DNA of 64,000 nt, taken from UMGS1601 sp964617585 (GTDB lineage: Bacteria; Bacillota; Clostridia; Oscillospirales; Ruminococcaceae). Shown here in pieces: positions 8,420 to 18,284 of the stretch (its first letter is position 1; every line of letters begins with the position of its first letter). The position numbers were made by a program, and so were the translations under genes. A model generated the notes under the pieces. It did no database searches, was not told the DNA's origin, and saw nothing but the letters and a program-made list of their open reading frames with translations. The stretch covers positions 1 through 64,000 of the forward strand of contig CAZTXS010000005.1 in NCBI GenBank assembly GCA_964617585.1. The letters run 5' to 3'.

Positions 8420-9277
8420 TTATTTCAGTTTTTTGTTTAACTTAGCCGCTGTCAAGGTATTCTGCATAAGCATCGCTATAGTCATAGGTCCTACTCCTCC
8501 GGGAACAGGAGTTATATATTCTGCTTTCTCAGAAGCCGTTTCAAATTCGACGTCGCCGCAAAGCTTACCGTTTTCAAGTCTGTTCATTCCAACGTCTATA
8601 ACAACAGCGCCCTCTTTAATCATATCTCCCTTAATGAGGTTAGGAACTCCCACTGCTACAACCAAAATATCAGCCTTTAAACATTCCGCCTTTAAATCTT
8701 TTGTTTTTGAGTGGCATATTGTTACCGTTCCGCTCTTATGAAGCAAAAGCATAGACATAGGCTTTCCTACAATGTTGCTTCGTCCGACGACAACGCATTC
8801 CTTGCCCTGTATCTCAACCCCGGTTGAAGCTATAAGCTCCATAACTCCGGCAGGAGTACAAGGCAGAAAGCTGTAATCACCTATCATTATTTTTCCGACG
8901 TTTACAGGATGAAAAGCGTCAACATCCTTATTTGAAGCAATGCTGTTTATAACAGCGTTCTCGTCTATATGCTTGGGAAGCGGAAGCTGACAAAGTATTC
9001 CGTCGATTTTTTCATCATTGTTAAGCTTGTTTATAAGCTCAACAAGCTCCGACTGCGTAGTTTCCTGAGGCAAAGCGTATTCATAAGAATCAAATCCAAC
9101 ATATTCGCAAGCTTTCTTCTTGTTGTTTACATAAATCCTTGACGCAGGATTATCTCCCACTATTATTACGGCAAGACCTGCTGTCAAACCGTATTTTTCT
9201 TTAAGCTCAGCCGCTTCCTTCTTAATTCTGTCCTTTACGCTCTGTGATACCGCTTTTCCGTCTATAATGTTACTCAT
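8420..9277 (-). CDS. folD: Bifunctional methylene-THF dehydrogenase / methenyl-THF cyclohydrolase
   Basis: FolD converts 5,10-methylene-THF to 10-formyl-THF in two steps, supplying one-carbon units for purines and formyl-Met. The 285-residue product has the full set of motifs: YVNNKKKACEYVGF with the active-site lysine, CQLPLPKHID, PCTPAGVMELI, the Rossmann segment VVVGRSNIVGKPMSMLLL, and the C-terminal TPVPGGVGPMTIAMLMQNT. The start at 9277 has GGAGGAC nine bases upstream. Longer starts read basic, non-family sequence that belongs to the lgt frame region. It overlaps the end of lgt by eight bases (ATGAGTAA), so the two are probably translationally coupled. Confidence 0.97.
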   Translation of the reverse strand: MSNIIDGKAVSQSVKDRIKKEAAELKEKYGLTAGLAVIIVGDNPASRIYVNNKKKACEYVGFDSYEYALPQETTQSELVELINKLNNDEKIDGILCQLPLPKHIDENAVINSIASNKDVDAFHPVNVGKIMIGDYSFLPCTPAGVMELIASTGVEIQGKECVVVGRSNIVGKPMSMLLLHKSGTVTICHSKTKDLKAECLKADILVVAVGVPNLIKGDMIKEGAVVIDVGMNRLENGKLCGDVEFETASEKAEYITPVPGGVGPMTIAMLMQNTLTAAKLNKKLK

Positions 9278-10595
9278 CACATTTGTCCTCCTTGTCCTTT
9301 TCCTCTGAGCTGTCAGGATCGGTATTTTCTTCTTCGTTTTCAGATTCATCATCAGCGAGTTTATCAGACCGGTCAGCCGCTTCGGTTTCCGGCTCTTCCT
9401 CAACTATCGGCTGATATTCTTCTTCGTCAGACGATTCTATTTTAATCTCCGGCACAGACGAATTTTTGCCGAACTTCTCATCATATTCGGCCTGAAGCTT
9501 TAAAAAGTCCTCGCCTTTTGATTTAGCTTCCTTTATCTTTTGTTTAAGCTCTGATTTTTCCTTTTTCATCTGCGCAAACATATCATATTCCGCAAGCTGT
9601 ATTTTTGAAGCATCGGAATTAACATAAAGCTTATAGTTTTCGTTTCTCTTTACCATACTCCTGAAAATTATGATAAGTACAATAGAAACAAGCAAGCAGG
9701 TTCCTGCAATAAGCTCCGATATTTTTATATTTGCAAGATACAGACTGTCTGTTCTAAGCATTTCAATGAAGAATCTTCCAAGTCCGTACCAACCAATATA
9801 CATTAGGAACACTTCTCCGTCAAACTTCCTGTGCTTTGCATATAAATGAAGAAGAACAAATCCTAAAATGCACCACAATGATTCATACAAAAAACATGGG
9901 TGTACAGGAAGGTTAGGATTTATTGTTACCCCTGCCTTGTCCGCCAGTTCGGTCTGAACCTGTGAAAGGAAAGAAACAGTCTTAGAACTCATCATTCCCC
10001 AAGGAAGGGTTGTATTCGAGCCGAAAGCCTCTTGGTTAAAGAAGTTTCCCCATCTGCCTATAGCCTGTCCTATCAGGAAGCAAGGCGCAACAACATCAAG
10101 CAAAGCAACCACATTCAGCTTTCTTATTTTTGCAATAATGCCGCCGACTAAAATCGCTCCGATTATACCGCCGTATATCGCCAATCCTCCGTCACGGACG
10201 CTGATTATCGCTTTCCAGTCTATTGAACCTGAATCGGTCAGATAATCGCTGAAGCTGAAAATTACATAATAAAGTCTTGCGCCGATGATTGCTCCGATCA
10301 ATCCGCCTATAACCGAATCAGTAGCTCTGTCCGGATCAATACCGAAGCTTCTCATCTTTTTGAAGCCGTAAATCATTGCAATCAAAATTCCCAAAGCTAT
10401 TAAAAAACCGTACCAATAAACCACAAAATTGGTTCCCGGAATAGTAAACATTACATTATTAAGCTTAAAGCCGTTGGTGAATATATTATCTCCACCTAAA
10501 AAGGGGAAATAAACCTTATCCGGGCTTGTGTTTATTTCACTTAGTTTGGTTTCCGAAACTGTCTTTGCTAACATTCCTAGCGTCGCTGCTGTCAT
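9270..10595 (-). CDS. lgt: Prolipoprotein diacylglyceryl transferase with long charged C-terminal tail
   Basis: Lgt moves diacylglycerol from phosphatidylglycerol to the lipobox cysteine of prolipoproteins at the membrane. Several hydrophobic helices surround the Lgt signature GRWGNFFNQEAFG near residue 185. Also visible are YWYGFLIALGI near residue 60 and YGLGRFFIEMLRTDSL near residue 285. The enzyme core ends near residue 315, where most Lgt proteins stop. Here about 125 more residues follow: a lysine/glutamate-rich segment that looks like a coiled coil (MKKEKSELKQKIKEAKSKG), then a strongly acidic end. GGAGGAC lies before the ATG. Substrates in this window include PotD. The tail's function is unknown. 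Confidence 0.95.
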   Translation of the reverse strand: MTAATLGMLAKTVSETKLSEINTSPDKVYFPFLGGDNIFTNGFKLNNVMFTIPGTNFVVYWYGFLIALGILIAMIYGFKKMRSFGIDPDRATDSVIGGLIGAIIGARLYYVIFSFSDYLTDSGSIDWKAIISVRDGGLAIYGGIIGAILVGGIIAKIRKLNVVALLDVVAPCFLIGQAIGRWGNFFNQEAFGSNTTLPWGMMSSKTVSFLSQVQTELADKAGVTINPNLPVHPCFLYESLWCILGFVLLHLYAKHRKFDGEVFLMYIGWYGLGRFFIEMLRTDSLYLANIKISELIAGTCLLVSIVLIIIFRSMVKRNENYKLYVNSDASKIQLAEYDMFAQMKKEKSELKQKIKEAKSKGEDFLKLQAEYDEKFGKNSSVPEIKIESSDEEEYQPIVEEEPETEAADRSDKLADDESENEEENTDPDSSEEKDKEDKCDE

Positions 10596-10645
10596 TTTAT
10601 GTCCTCCGTTTCTGTTTATGCAATAAAAAATCAGTCACTGTTTTG

Positions 10646-11926
10646 TCATACTTTTGATTCCACTATAGAAATAGCGGATTTTTCATTATCAAATAAAATA
10701 TCAATACTGTTTATAACATCTTCTTGGGTTACGCCTGCCAGCGCTTCAACGCTTTCAAAAGCGTCAACCCCGATAAGCAGATCTGATTCAAGCATCAGCG
10801 TTGCGCATTTTTCAGCGCTGTTTAAGCCGCTTATAAGCTTGCCGTACTCCGCCTTTTTGATAATTTCAAACATATCCGAGTCAATGCCGTTTGATTTTAA
10901 TTTTTCAATTTCTCTCTTGATTCTTTCAAAAACCTCATTAGGATTCTTTGACTCGCCTGCAAAAACGCTTGCAAAAAATCCGTCGCCTGAATCAACCTCC
11001 GTATAGAAGTTTGAATTTATCAGTCCTTCGTCATAAAGCTCTTTATAAAGCTCCGAAGCTGAACCGCAGATGAGATTCAGAAGTATAGACGCTTCAAGCT
11101 CTTTTTTTATTCTGTCACTGCCGTTAAAAGGTACGGATTTATAACCTATAGCGAACAGCGGAGTTCCCACCGGCATCTGCTGAACAAAAAGCTTTTTGTT
11201 TACTTCTTCAGGCTCCTCAGGAAACGCAGTAACGAGTTCGGGATTATCTTTGATTTTTAAATGCTCATCGCAGATAGACAAAACCTCGTCAAGCTTAATA
11301 TTTCCGGCTATTGACAACGCCATATTGTTTAAATTATAAAAAGTGTTATAGCAGCTGTAAAGCAAGTCTGCGTCAATTTCTGTTATAGACTCTACCGTAC
11401 CGGCAATTTCTATCTTAACAGGATGATTAACATACAGACATCTGAGAAGATTAAAAAAAACCTGACGCCACGGCGTATCCTCGCACATTCTGATTTCCTG
11501 ACCGATAATTCCCTGCTCCTTGTCAACCGTTTCCTGCGTGAAATACGGCGACTGAACAAAATCGAGCAGAATTTTCAGCGATTCCTGATAGTTTTCGGTA
11601 CAGCTGAATAAATATGCCGTTTGATCAAACGAGGTATATGCGTTTCCGCTCGCTCCCGTCTTTGCATAAAGCTCAAAAACATCACAGTCCTCGTTCTCAA
11701 AAAGCTTGTGTTCCAAAAAATGTGCGATCCCCTCGGGAACTTCTATAAAATCTTTATCGTTTTTTGTCTTGAATTTTGTATTTATCGAGCCGTATTTAGT
11801 TCCGAACAGGGCGTACACCGATGAAAACTCAGGCATTTCCCATACAAGTATAGTAAGACCCGACGGATGCTTTATTTTATAATAGCTTTCTCCCAGACGT
11901 TCGCTTTTGATAATTTGTTTATCCAT
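10646..11926 (-). CDS. M16-family zinc peptidase, YmfH-like (catalytic partner)
   Basis: The 426-residue protein is an M16 (pitrilysin-type) metallopeptidase with the inverted zinc motif HFLEH at residues 69-73. A third ligand, E144, lies in GQEIRM. It lies directly downstream of a second M16-like protein lacking this motif, the usual active and inactive pair. In B. subtilis the pair is YmfH and YmfF, named in databases for association with EF-P 5-aminopentanol modification. That link, and a role in processing some peptide substrate, are inference. The start has AGGAG about 16 bases upstream, a longer spacing than usual, with no better start nearby. lgt follows 50 bases downstream. Confidence 0.88.
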   Translation of the reverse strand: MDKQIIKSERLGESYYKIKHPSGLTILVWEMPEFSSVYALFGTKYGSINTKFKTKNDKDFIEVPEGIAHFLEHKLFENEDCDVFELYAKTGASGNAYTSFDQTAYLFSCTENYQESLKILLDFVQSPYFTQETVDKEQGIIGQEIRMCEDTPWRQVFFNLLRCLYVNHPVKIEIAGTVESITEIDADLLYSCYNTFYNLNNMALSIAGNIKLDEVLSICDEHLKIKDNPELVTAFPEEPEEVNKKLFVQQMPVGTPLFAIGYKSVPFNGSDRIKKELEASILLNLICGSASELYKELYDEGLINSNFYTEVDSGDGFFASVFAGESKNPNEVFERIKREIEKLKSNGIDSDMFEIIKKAEYGKLISGLNSAEKCATLMLESDLLIGVDAFESVEALAGVTQEDVINSIDILFDNEKSAISIVESKV

Positions 11927-12016
11927 ACTGTTTAATAATCTGCTCCTGAAAGAAGCATTCTCCTCATATAATAGTAGTAGTTTTTTTCGTCCCTCTCCAA
12001 GGACAGATATTATTCT

Positions 12017-13294
12017 TTAACCGTCGATCGGTTCTTCTCCCGACATTACATATACAGCGTCCGGCTTAAAGCTCTTTGCAGTGTTAATAATCTGCTCTCT
12101 TGTTATGCTTTCGTATTTTTCAATTGCGTCCTCAGGAGAAAAATCTCTATCCCAGACGCATAACTGCGTAAGCCACCATGTAGCAAGCCCGGATGCGCTG
12201 TCATTATAAGAACGCAAAGAACCGCAAACTGCAGTTTTTGAATTCTCAAGCTCTTCATCTGTAAAGTTTCCGTCAGCCATTTCACTAAGCTGTCTTAATA
12301 TCTCGTCCTTTGCCTTTTGAACATTCTCCGCTTCAACTCCGCTGTCTACAAGCATAACGCCCTTTTCAGGTATATTATTAGCCGAACAGTAATAACAAAG
12401 ACTAAGCTTCTCACGAACATTTACAAAAAGCTTTGACGACGGCAATCCGCCGAACATCAACGCAAAAAGCTTAAGCTGTTCAGGGTCTGTTATGCCGGTT
12501 TTAAACGCAAGCACCATTTTGCACTGAAGAACATCAAATTTTTCCGTTAATTCAATAACATCTTTCTTAGCAGGGCTTATAGAAACGAAGCTGCTCGGCT
12601 TGTAATCCCTTTCAATTTCAGAGAACCTGCTCTTTACAAGGGTTACTGCTTCATCGAAATCTCCGCCGCCCGAAACGGTTATCTCAATTCTGCAGGTTTT
12701 AAGCATTTCTTTATATTCTTCAAAAGCCTGCTTACAGGTCAGCTTTTCTAACACTTCGACAGTTCCGTCTAACGGAACTCCCGCCGGTTCGTTTTTGAAT
12801 ACTATGCTTAAAGCTTTGTCTATAGCATAGCCCCTTTTGTCGTTAATTTTGTTATTTATATTTTCTATAAGTTCACGCTTAATTATTTCAAAGTCGGTTT
12901 CATTGAATATCCCGTCTGACAAATTCGGCGAAAAAATACAGTCAAGAAGTATATTTACTACCCGATTTGTTATATTCTCCCCCTCTAAAGCAAACCTGTC
13001 GCAGATACAGTTAGCTCCGAGATAAAACGTTTGGCTGTCCCCTAACCTGAAAACGCTCTGTGAAATCCCTGCTCCGTAAAGCCGAGTAAGCTCTTTAGTA
13101 AGCTCTGTTCTTGTTTTATAATTGGAATTTGAAGTTTGAAGCACTCTTGTCACCAAAGAATAAGCAGAAGCCTTTTTATCATCAACCTCGGATATAAACC
13201 TGACGCCAACCGTGTTGACATTAAATTTCTTATCCTGAATTGAAGTTATATAAATTCCGTCGGAAATCTCTTCTCTTTTTTTTATTATAGCCAT
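12017..13294 (-). CDS. M16-family protein without zinc motif, YmfF-like (inactive partner)
   Basis: The 425-residue product resembles M16 peptidases in overall pattern (RVLQTSNSNYKTRTELTKEL, then RLYGAGISQSVFRLGDSQTF and a C-terminal FGGLPSSKLFVNVREKLSLCYYC). It has no HxxEH, so it is probably the non-catalytic subunit of a heterodimer with the 10646-11926 product. The FVNVREKLSLCYYC region matches the R/Y substrate-binding segment of M16 C-terminal halves. The start has GGAG eight bases upstream. An extended -10 promoter lies 47 bases ahead, so the two M16 genes, lgt and folD may form their own unit. Confidence 0.85.
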   Translation of the reverse strand: MAIIKKREEISDGIYITSIQDKKFNVNTVGVRFISEVDDKKASAYSLVTRVLQTSNSNYKTRTELTKELTRLYGAGISQSVFRLGDSQTFYLGANCICDRFALEGENITNRVVNILLDCIFSPNLSDGIFNETDFEIIKRELIENINNKINDKRGYAIDKALSIVFKNEPAGVPLDGTVEVLEKLTCKQAFEEYKEMLKTCRIEITVSGGGDFDEAVTLVKSRFSEIERDYKPSSFVSISPAKKDVIELTEKFDVLQCKMVLAFKTGITDPEQLKLFALMFGGLPSSKLFVNVREKLSLCYYCSANNIPEKGVMLVDSGVEAENVQKAKDEILRQLSEMADGNFTDEELENSKTAVCGSLRSYNDSASGLATWWLTQLCVWDRDFSPEDAIEKYESITREQIINTAKSFKPDAVYVMSGEEPIDG

Positions 13295-13340
13295 TGCTTT
13301 TCTCCATTCATTATTAAGCTTTTAAAAACCGTTTAAAATT

Positions 13341-13349
13341 AGTATACCA
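13341..13349 (-). promoter_or_regulatory. Extended -10 promoter ahead of the M16 pair
   Basis: On the minus strand TGG directly precedes TATACT (13341-13346). No convincing -35 is seen. It lies in the 158-base gap between dnaE and the first M16 gene, so it would allow transcription independent of dnaE. Confidence 0.45.
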
Positions 13350-13452
13350 TAATTCAATAAAATTTACCACGGTTTTTTTATTATTCTTATTTATTCTCAT
13401 AATTTTTATAAACTAAACACTGTTTTTCATTCATCAGCGTAAAAAAATTCTT

Positions 13453-16400
13453 CTACTTGACAGCTACATTCTCAATGCCCAAGATTCTTTCAAGGCTAAG
13501 CAATAAATCGTTTGTTATTTTAACGCTCCTGACGTCCTTATGAATTGTCTTTTTCTTTATATCCTCAAAATAGAAAATCATCTTAGACTTTCCCCTGCTG
13601 CTTTGAGAAGCAGCAACTATTTCGTTAATTTTTTGTTTGTCCGACGATTTCAGCTTAACCCACACCGTCTTATTTTCAAGAGAGCTTTCAAAAGAATCCA
13701 GGCTTTCAATATCATCGGCTATAATCTTGGGGGCTTCATCCTCTTTAATGGATATATGTCCGTTGATAATCAAAATAGAACCGTCCGCTAATCGGCTCTT
13801 ATGCTTTTCGAAAAGATCAGGAAAAATAATGACCTCGATTTCTCCCGTCTGATCTTCAAACTCAGTAAAAGCCATCTGTGTATTGCTCTTTGTTGTATAC
13901 AGCTTTTTATGCGAAAGCATAGCGAAAATCTTGACCTTATCATCATCACTGAACTTCTGATAGTAGGCCGTATCGTCATTCTGACTTACGATTTCCGATA
14001 TTGCAGTAAATTCAGAAGCCTTAACAACAGCCGAATAGCTGTCCAGAGGATGTCCCGAAACATATATGCCTATTATCTGCTTTTCCATTGCCAAAAGCTC
14101 GTTTTTATCAAATTCGGGAACATACGGTATATCAAGCTCGTTGGTGCTTCCGCTACCGGAAATATCGCCGAACAAATCCATCTGACCGCTTATATTCCGT
14201 TTTTTTACGCTGTTTAAGCTGTTCATTATCATTTCATAGCTTTGAATCATCTGCTTTCTGTTTGTCGGAAAGCAATCGAACGCTCCGCTTTTTATCAAGG
14301 CCTCTACCGCGCGGACGTTTATAATATCATATGTCCTCTCACAGAAATCCTGAAGAGATCTGAAATCTCCTCCCTTTTGCCGTTCGGCTATTATTCCTGC
14401 AATAACCCCTCTGCCAAGAGATTTTATAGCCAAAAGCGCAAAGCGTATTCCGTTCTCCTCAGTCACAAAGCCCTCGCAGCTTTTATTAATATCAAGATGA
14501 AGAATTTTTACATGGTTTTTTTCACACTCTGAAATATACTCTACAAGTTTTGACGTGTTGTCCGTTATAACAGACGTCATAAGCGAAGCCATATACGGCT
14601 TATAATAATGACATTTTAAATAAGCAGTCTGATATGCAACGGTTGCATATGCCGCCGCATGAGATTTATTAAACGCATATGACGCAAATGAAATCATTTC
14701 GTCAAAAATTTCATTTGCAGTGCGCTCGTCAACGCCGTTTGCAACTGCACCAACGCAGTTTACCGTACCGTCGGGATTTTTTTCGCCGAAGATAAAAGCT
14801 TTTCTTTCAGACTCCAGAACCTTATGTTTCTTCTTCGCCATAGCCCGCCTTACTATATCAGCTCTGCCGTAAGAATAACCTGCCAGCGTTCTGAAAATCT
14901 GCATAACCTGCTCCTGATAGACAATACAACCGTAGGTAACATCCAAAATATCTTTAAGAAGCGGAGTTTTATATTTAACCAAACCGGGATTATGACGGTT
15001 TCTGATATAAGTCGGAATAGAATCCATAGGACCCGGGCGGTACAAGGATATAACAGCAATAAGATCCTCAAGCCGTTCGGGCTGAAGTCGCATAATAGTC
15101 GCCGTCATACCTGCGCTTTCAAACTGGAAAACCCCCTCTGTTTTTCCCTTTGAAAGCATTTCATATACTGCCTTATCGTCGTATAATATATTCTTAATAT
15201 TAAAGTCAGGCTCTTTTTCTCTGATAAGCTTTTGACAGTTGTTTATAACCGTCAGGTTCCTGAGTCCCAAAAAGTCTATCTTCAAAAGTCCCAGACTTTC
15301 AAGAACCGTCATTGTATATTGAGTTACTATCTGTCCGTCGTTGCTCTGTAAAGGAACATACCTGTCAACAGGGTCTTTCGTTATAACGACTCCCGCCGCA
15401 TGGGTCGAAGTGTTTCTGGGCATTCCCTCGACCTTTTTAGCCATATCAAGAAGCTCTTTTATTTTCGCATCTTTTCTGTACAGCTCTGACAGCTCAGGAG
15501 ATTTCGCCAATGCTTTTTCAATAGTTATGTTAATTTCTCTAGGTATAAGCTTTGCAACCATATCCGCTGTTTGATAAGGCAGCGCCATGGCTCTTGCTAC
15601 ATCTCTGACGGCAGCTCTTGCCGCCAATGTACCAAAGGTTACAATCTGAGCCACATGGTCAGAGCCGTACTTTTCCTGAACGTAGTCTATTACCCGCTGT
15701 CTGCCGTCTATACAAAAATCTATATCAAAGTCGGGCATTGAAACCCTCTCAGGGTTTAAAAATCTTTCAAAAAGAAGATTATACTTCAAAGGATCAATTT
15801 CGGTTATACCGATACAATATGCGCAAAGACTTCCTGCGCCCGAACCTCTGCCCGGACCTACCGGAATATCATGCTGCTTTGCATAGTTTATAAAATCCCA
15901 GACGATAAGATAATAATCTACATATCCCATCTGAGTTATTACCCTAATTTCGTATTCCAGACGCTTAAACGCCTCTTCTGCAGGCGTACCGTACCTTTCT
16001 TTAAGCCCTTTTTCACACATATTTCTGAAATAAAGCACATTGTCGTCTACGCCTTCTATGCTGAAATAAGGCAGCTTAGTCTTGCCGAATTCAAACTCGA
16101 CATTACACATATCAGCTATAGCTCTCGTATTTGAAACAGCCTGAGGAACGCTTTCAAAAAGTTTAAGCATCTCATCTCCGCTTTTTAAATAAAACTCATC
16201 AGTCGGAAACTCCATTGACTTAGGGTCGTTTACTGTAGTATTCGTAGAAATGCACATGAGAATTCTCTGAGAAGCCGCATCCTCTTTTGAAATATAATGA
16301 CAGTCGTTAGTAGCAGCAAGCGGTATTCCCGTTTCCTCGGAAAGCTTAAACTGAAACGGAAGAATACTTTCCTGTTCATAAAACTTGTGATTCTGAACCT

Positions 16401-16920
16401 CGATAAAATAATTTCCCTCGCCGAAAATATCACGGTACTGCAAAGCTGTTTCTTTCGCTCCGTTATAATCGTTGTTTGACAGCTTTCTTGCAATCTCTCC
16501 CGCAAGGCAGGCTGAAAGGCAGACTAACCCGCCGCTGTACTTTTTCAGCGATTCCAAATCAACTCTGGGCTTTGAATAAAATCCCTCGGTATAGCCTATT
16601 GAAACCAGCTTTATAAGATTCTGATACCCCTGCATATTTTTGCAAAGAAGAATTAAATGATACGGCGAATTATCAATTTTATTCACTTTGTCAAACCTCG
16701 TCCTAGGAGCTACATAAACCTCGCATCCGATTATGGGCTTTACGCCCTGTCTTTTACATTCGTTATAGAATTCAACCGCAGCGTACATATTGCCGTGGTC
16801 GGTAACTGCTATTGCGTCTTGTCCTAAATCCTTTGCTTTTTTTACAAGCTCTGTAATTCTGCAGGCGCCGTCAAGCAAGGAATACTCACTGTGAACGTGC
16901 AAATGTACAAAATCCGTCAT
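13453..16920 (-). CDS. dnaE: DNA polymerase III alpha subunit, DnaE type
   Basis: DnaE is a C-family replicative polymerase. In Firmicutes it works beside PolC, mainly extending primers on the lagging strand. The 1155 residues show the N-terminal PHP domain (HLHVHSEYSLLDGA, AVTDHGNMYAAVEF), the polymerase core with GPGRGSGAGSL and the catalytic PDFDIDF near residue 393, then THAAGVVIT and YQEQVMQI. A helix-hairpin-helix and an OB-fold region (MAFTEFEDQTGEIEVIIFP) follow near the C-terminus. No PolC-style exonuclease insertion is seen. I chose the ATG at 16920, with GGGAGG nine bases upstream, over a TTG three codons earlier. It ends a series running from hprK through whiA. Confidence 0.97.
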   Translation of the reverse strand: MTDFVHLHVHSEYSLLDGACRITELVKKAKDLGQDAIAVTDHGNMYAAVEFYNECKRQGVKPIIGCEVYVAPRTRFDKVNKIDNSPYHLILLCKNMQGYQNLIKLVSIGYTEGFYSKPRVDLESLKKYSGGLVCLSACLAGEIARKLSNNDYNGAKETALQYRDIFGEGNYFIEVQNHKFYEQESILPFQFKLSEETGIPLAATNDCHYISKEDAASQRILMCISTNTTVNDPKSMEFPTDEFYLKSGDEMLKLFESVPQAVSNTRAIADMCNVEFEFGKTKLPYFSIEGVDDNVLYFRNMCEKGLKERYGTPAEEAFKRLEYEIRVITQMGYVDYYLIVWDFINYAKQHDIPVGPGRGSGAGSLCAYCIGITEIDPLKYNLLFERFLNPERVSMPDFDIDFCIDGRQRVIDYVQEKYGSDHVAQIVTFGTLAARAAVRDVARAMALPYQTADMVAKLIPREINITIEKALAKSPELSELYRKDAKIKELLDMAKKVEGMPRNTSTHAAGVVITKDPVDRYVPLQSNDGQIVTQYTMTVLESLGLLKIDFLGLRNLTVINNCQKLIREKEPDFNIKNILYDDKAVYEMLSKGKTEGVFQFESAGMTATIMRLQPERLEDLIAVISLYRPGPMDSIPTYIRNRHNPGLVKYKTPLLKDILDVTYGCIVYQEQVMQIFRTLAGYSYGRADIVRRAMAKKKHKVLESERKAFIFGEKNPDGTVNCVGAVANGVDERTANEIFDEMISFASYAFNKSHAAAYATVAYQTAYLKCHYYKPYMASLMTSVITDNTSKLVEYISECEKNHVKILHLDINKSCEGFVTEENGIRFALLAIKSLGRGVIAGIIAERQKGGDFRSLQDFCERTYDIINVRAVEALIKSGAFDCFPTNRKQMIQSYEMIMNSLNSVKKRNISGQMDLFGDISGSGSTNELDIPYVPEFDKNELLAMEKQIIGIYVSGHPLDSYSAVVKASEFTAISEIVSQNDDTAYYQKFSDDDKVKIFAMLSHKKLYTTKSNTQMAFTEFEDQTGEIEVIIFPDLFEKHKSRLADGSILIINGHISIKEDEAPKIIADDIESLDSFESSLENKTVWVKLKSSDKQKINEIVAASQSSRGKSKMIFYFEDIKKKTIHKDVRSVKITNDLLLSLERILGIENVAVK

Positions 16921-16999
16921 AACAGCCAACCTCCCTTATGCCGGTTTTAAAACTTAGCAACCAAATCGAGGCTTGATATAAAACAAGCCCCTGAAACTA

Positions 17000-17287
17000 T
17001 TAATTATGCGTGTAATGCTTCTGATAAATCAAGTACAGAAGTCCTGCCAGTCCGATTATATTTAACAAGAAAATAAATACGAATGCTCCCGTGCCGATTC
17101 CTCCCGACATTTTGACAATAGAAGATATTATCATTACGGCGCCCATTGAAGCAAGCGTATAAGCGACTTCTTCAGTAAATTCAATTTTGCTGTCATCGGA
17201 CTTTGACCTTTTAGAATCAATAACCATTTTTATAAGCCATATTCCGCAGGCTGTAATTAATATTCCCAATAACAAAATGATAATCAT
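17000..17287 (-). CDS. Small three-helix membrane protein, function unknown
   Basis: The 95-residue product has a hydrophobic N-terminal helix (IIILLLGILITACGIWLI), a charged loop (residues about 25-43, SKRSKSDDSK), and two further hydrophobic stretches separated by a glycine-rich turn. AGGAGG lies seven bases before the ATG, so it is very likely translated. It sits between whiA and dnaE in the same direction. I do not recognise a family. The position suggests co-transcription with envelope and division genes, but no function can be assigned. Confidence 0.7.
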   Translation of the reverse strand: MIIILLLGILITACGIWLIKMVIDSKRSKSDDSKIEFTEEVAYTLASMGAVMIISSIVKMSGGIGTGAFVFIFLLNIIGLAGLLYLIYQKHYTHN

Positions 17288-17339
17288 AAAAATTCCTCCT
17301 GTTTTTTAGTTTCTTATTTTTCTGCATATAAGCAGTTGT

Positions 17340-18269
17340 CTATGTTTTATCAGTATTGATATGCTTTCTATCTCGAATCTCGTCGGCGGCTTTTCTTATA
17401 CGCAAAAGCCTGTGATTTGCTCCCGAACGTGAAATCGGCGGGTTAAGCGATTGTCCCAATTCTTTTAAATTATAATCAGGATTTTCGCATCTTATCTCGG
17501 CTATTTCACGAAGATCGTCAGGCAGGCTTGAAAAGCCTATAGTTTTTTCAATCAGTTCTATATCTTCAATCTGCCTCTCAGCAGCTTTCAGTGATTTTTC
17601 AATATTTGCGTTATCACAGTTTACAGCTCTGTTGATCTTATTTCTCACGTCCTTAAGAATCTTGACGTTCATTACTTCAAGCGTAGCCTTTGACGCTCCC
17701 ATAAGGGTAAGCATATCCTCGATATTTCCGCTTTCTTTTATGTAAACAATGTTCATGTTCTTTCGCTGAGTATGCTTTGCCAATATATCAAAATTATTAA
17801 TTAGTATTAAGCCGAAATCATTACAAAGCTCCAAGCTCGGAATAACAAACTCAATATGATATTCCTTATTGGGGTCGATAACGCTTCCGCAGGCCAAGAA
17901 GATTCCCGCTATCAGGTTAGGAATAAATCTCTTTTTCGGCAGACTCTCTTTTAAAAGCCCTTTTCCCTTAACTTTAAAAAAATCAAGCAAAAACTCTCTG
18001 TCCGCCGCATTGTCAACGCTTAATGTAAAAAAATTTGATTTTTCCGACTTCCTTAAGTTCTTAGAGCTTACGGCTTTATGTCCGCAGACTTTATTCAGCT
18101 GATTTATAAAAAACTCCGAAACCTTTTCATTTTCAGTAATAAATATAATACTATCCCTGTCAAAGCTTTTTGAAAACTTCAAAATTCCCAATAAAGCGGC
18201 GTTAGCCTTATCGTAAGTATTTAAGCTGTCAATAATTTCAGACTTGACCTGATATGAAAAAGATTGCAT
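17340..18269 (-). CDS. whiA: WhiA-family DNA-binding protein
   Basis: WhiA proteins combine a LAGLIDADG-homing-endonuclease-like N-terminal domain without nuclease activity and a C-terminal helix-turn-helix. In actinobacteria they activate sporulation division genes. In Bacillus they affect division and chromosome segregation. The 309-residue product shows the family C-terminus with NPDYNLKELGQSL and PISRSGANHRLLRI near residues 265-295. AAGGTGAGG lies just before the ATG. rapZ lies 15 bases upstream. The usual yvcK gene between rapZ and whiA is absent. Confidence 0.95.
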   Translation of the reverse strand: MQSFSYQVKSEIIDSLNTYDKANAALLGILKFSKSFDRDSIIFITENEKVSEFFINQLNKVCGHKAVSSKNLRKSEKSNFFTLSVDNAADREFLLDFFKVKGKGLLKESLPKKRFIPNLIAGIFLACGSVIDPNKEYHIEFVIPSLELCNDFGLILINNFDILAKHTQRKNMNIVYIKESGNIEDMLTLMGASKATLEVMNVKILKDVRNKINRAVNCDNANIEKSLKAAERQIEDIELIEKTIGFSSLPDDLREIAEIRCENPDYNLKELGQSLNPPISRSGANHRLLRIRKAADEIRDRKHINTDKT

Positions 18270-18284
18270 TTCCTCACCTTAAAC

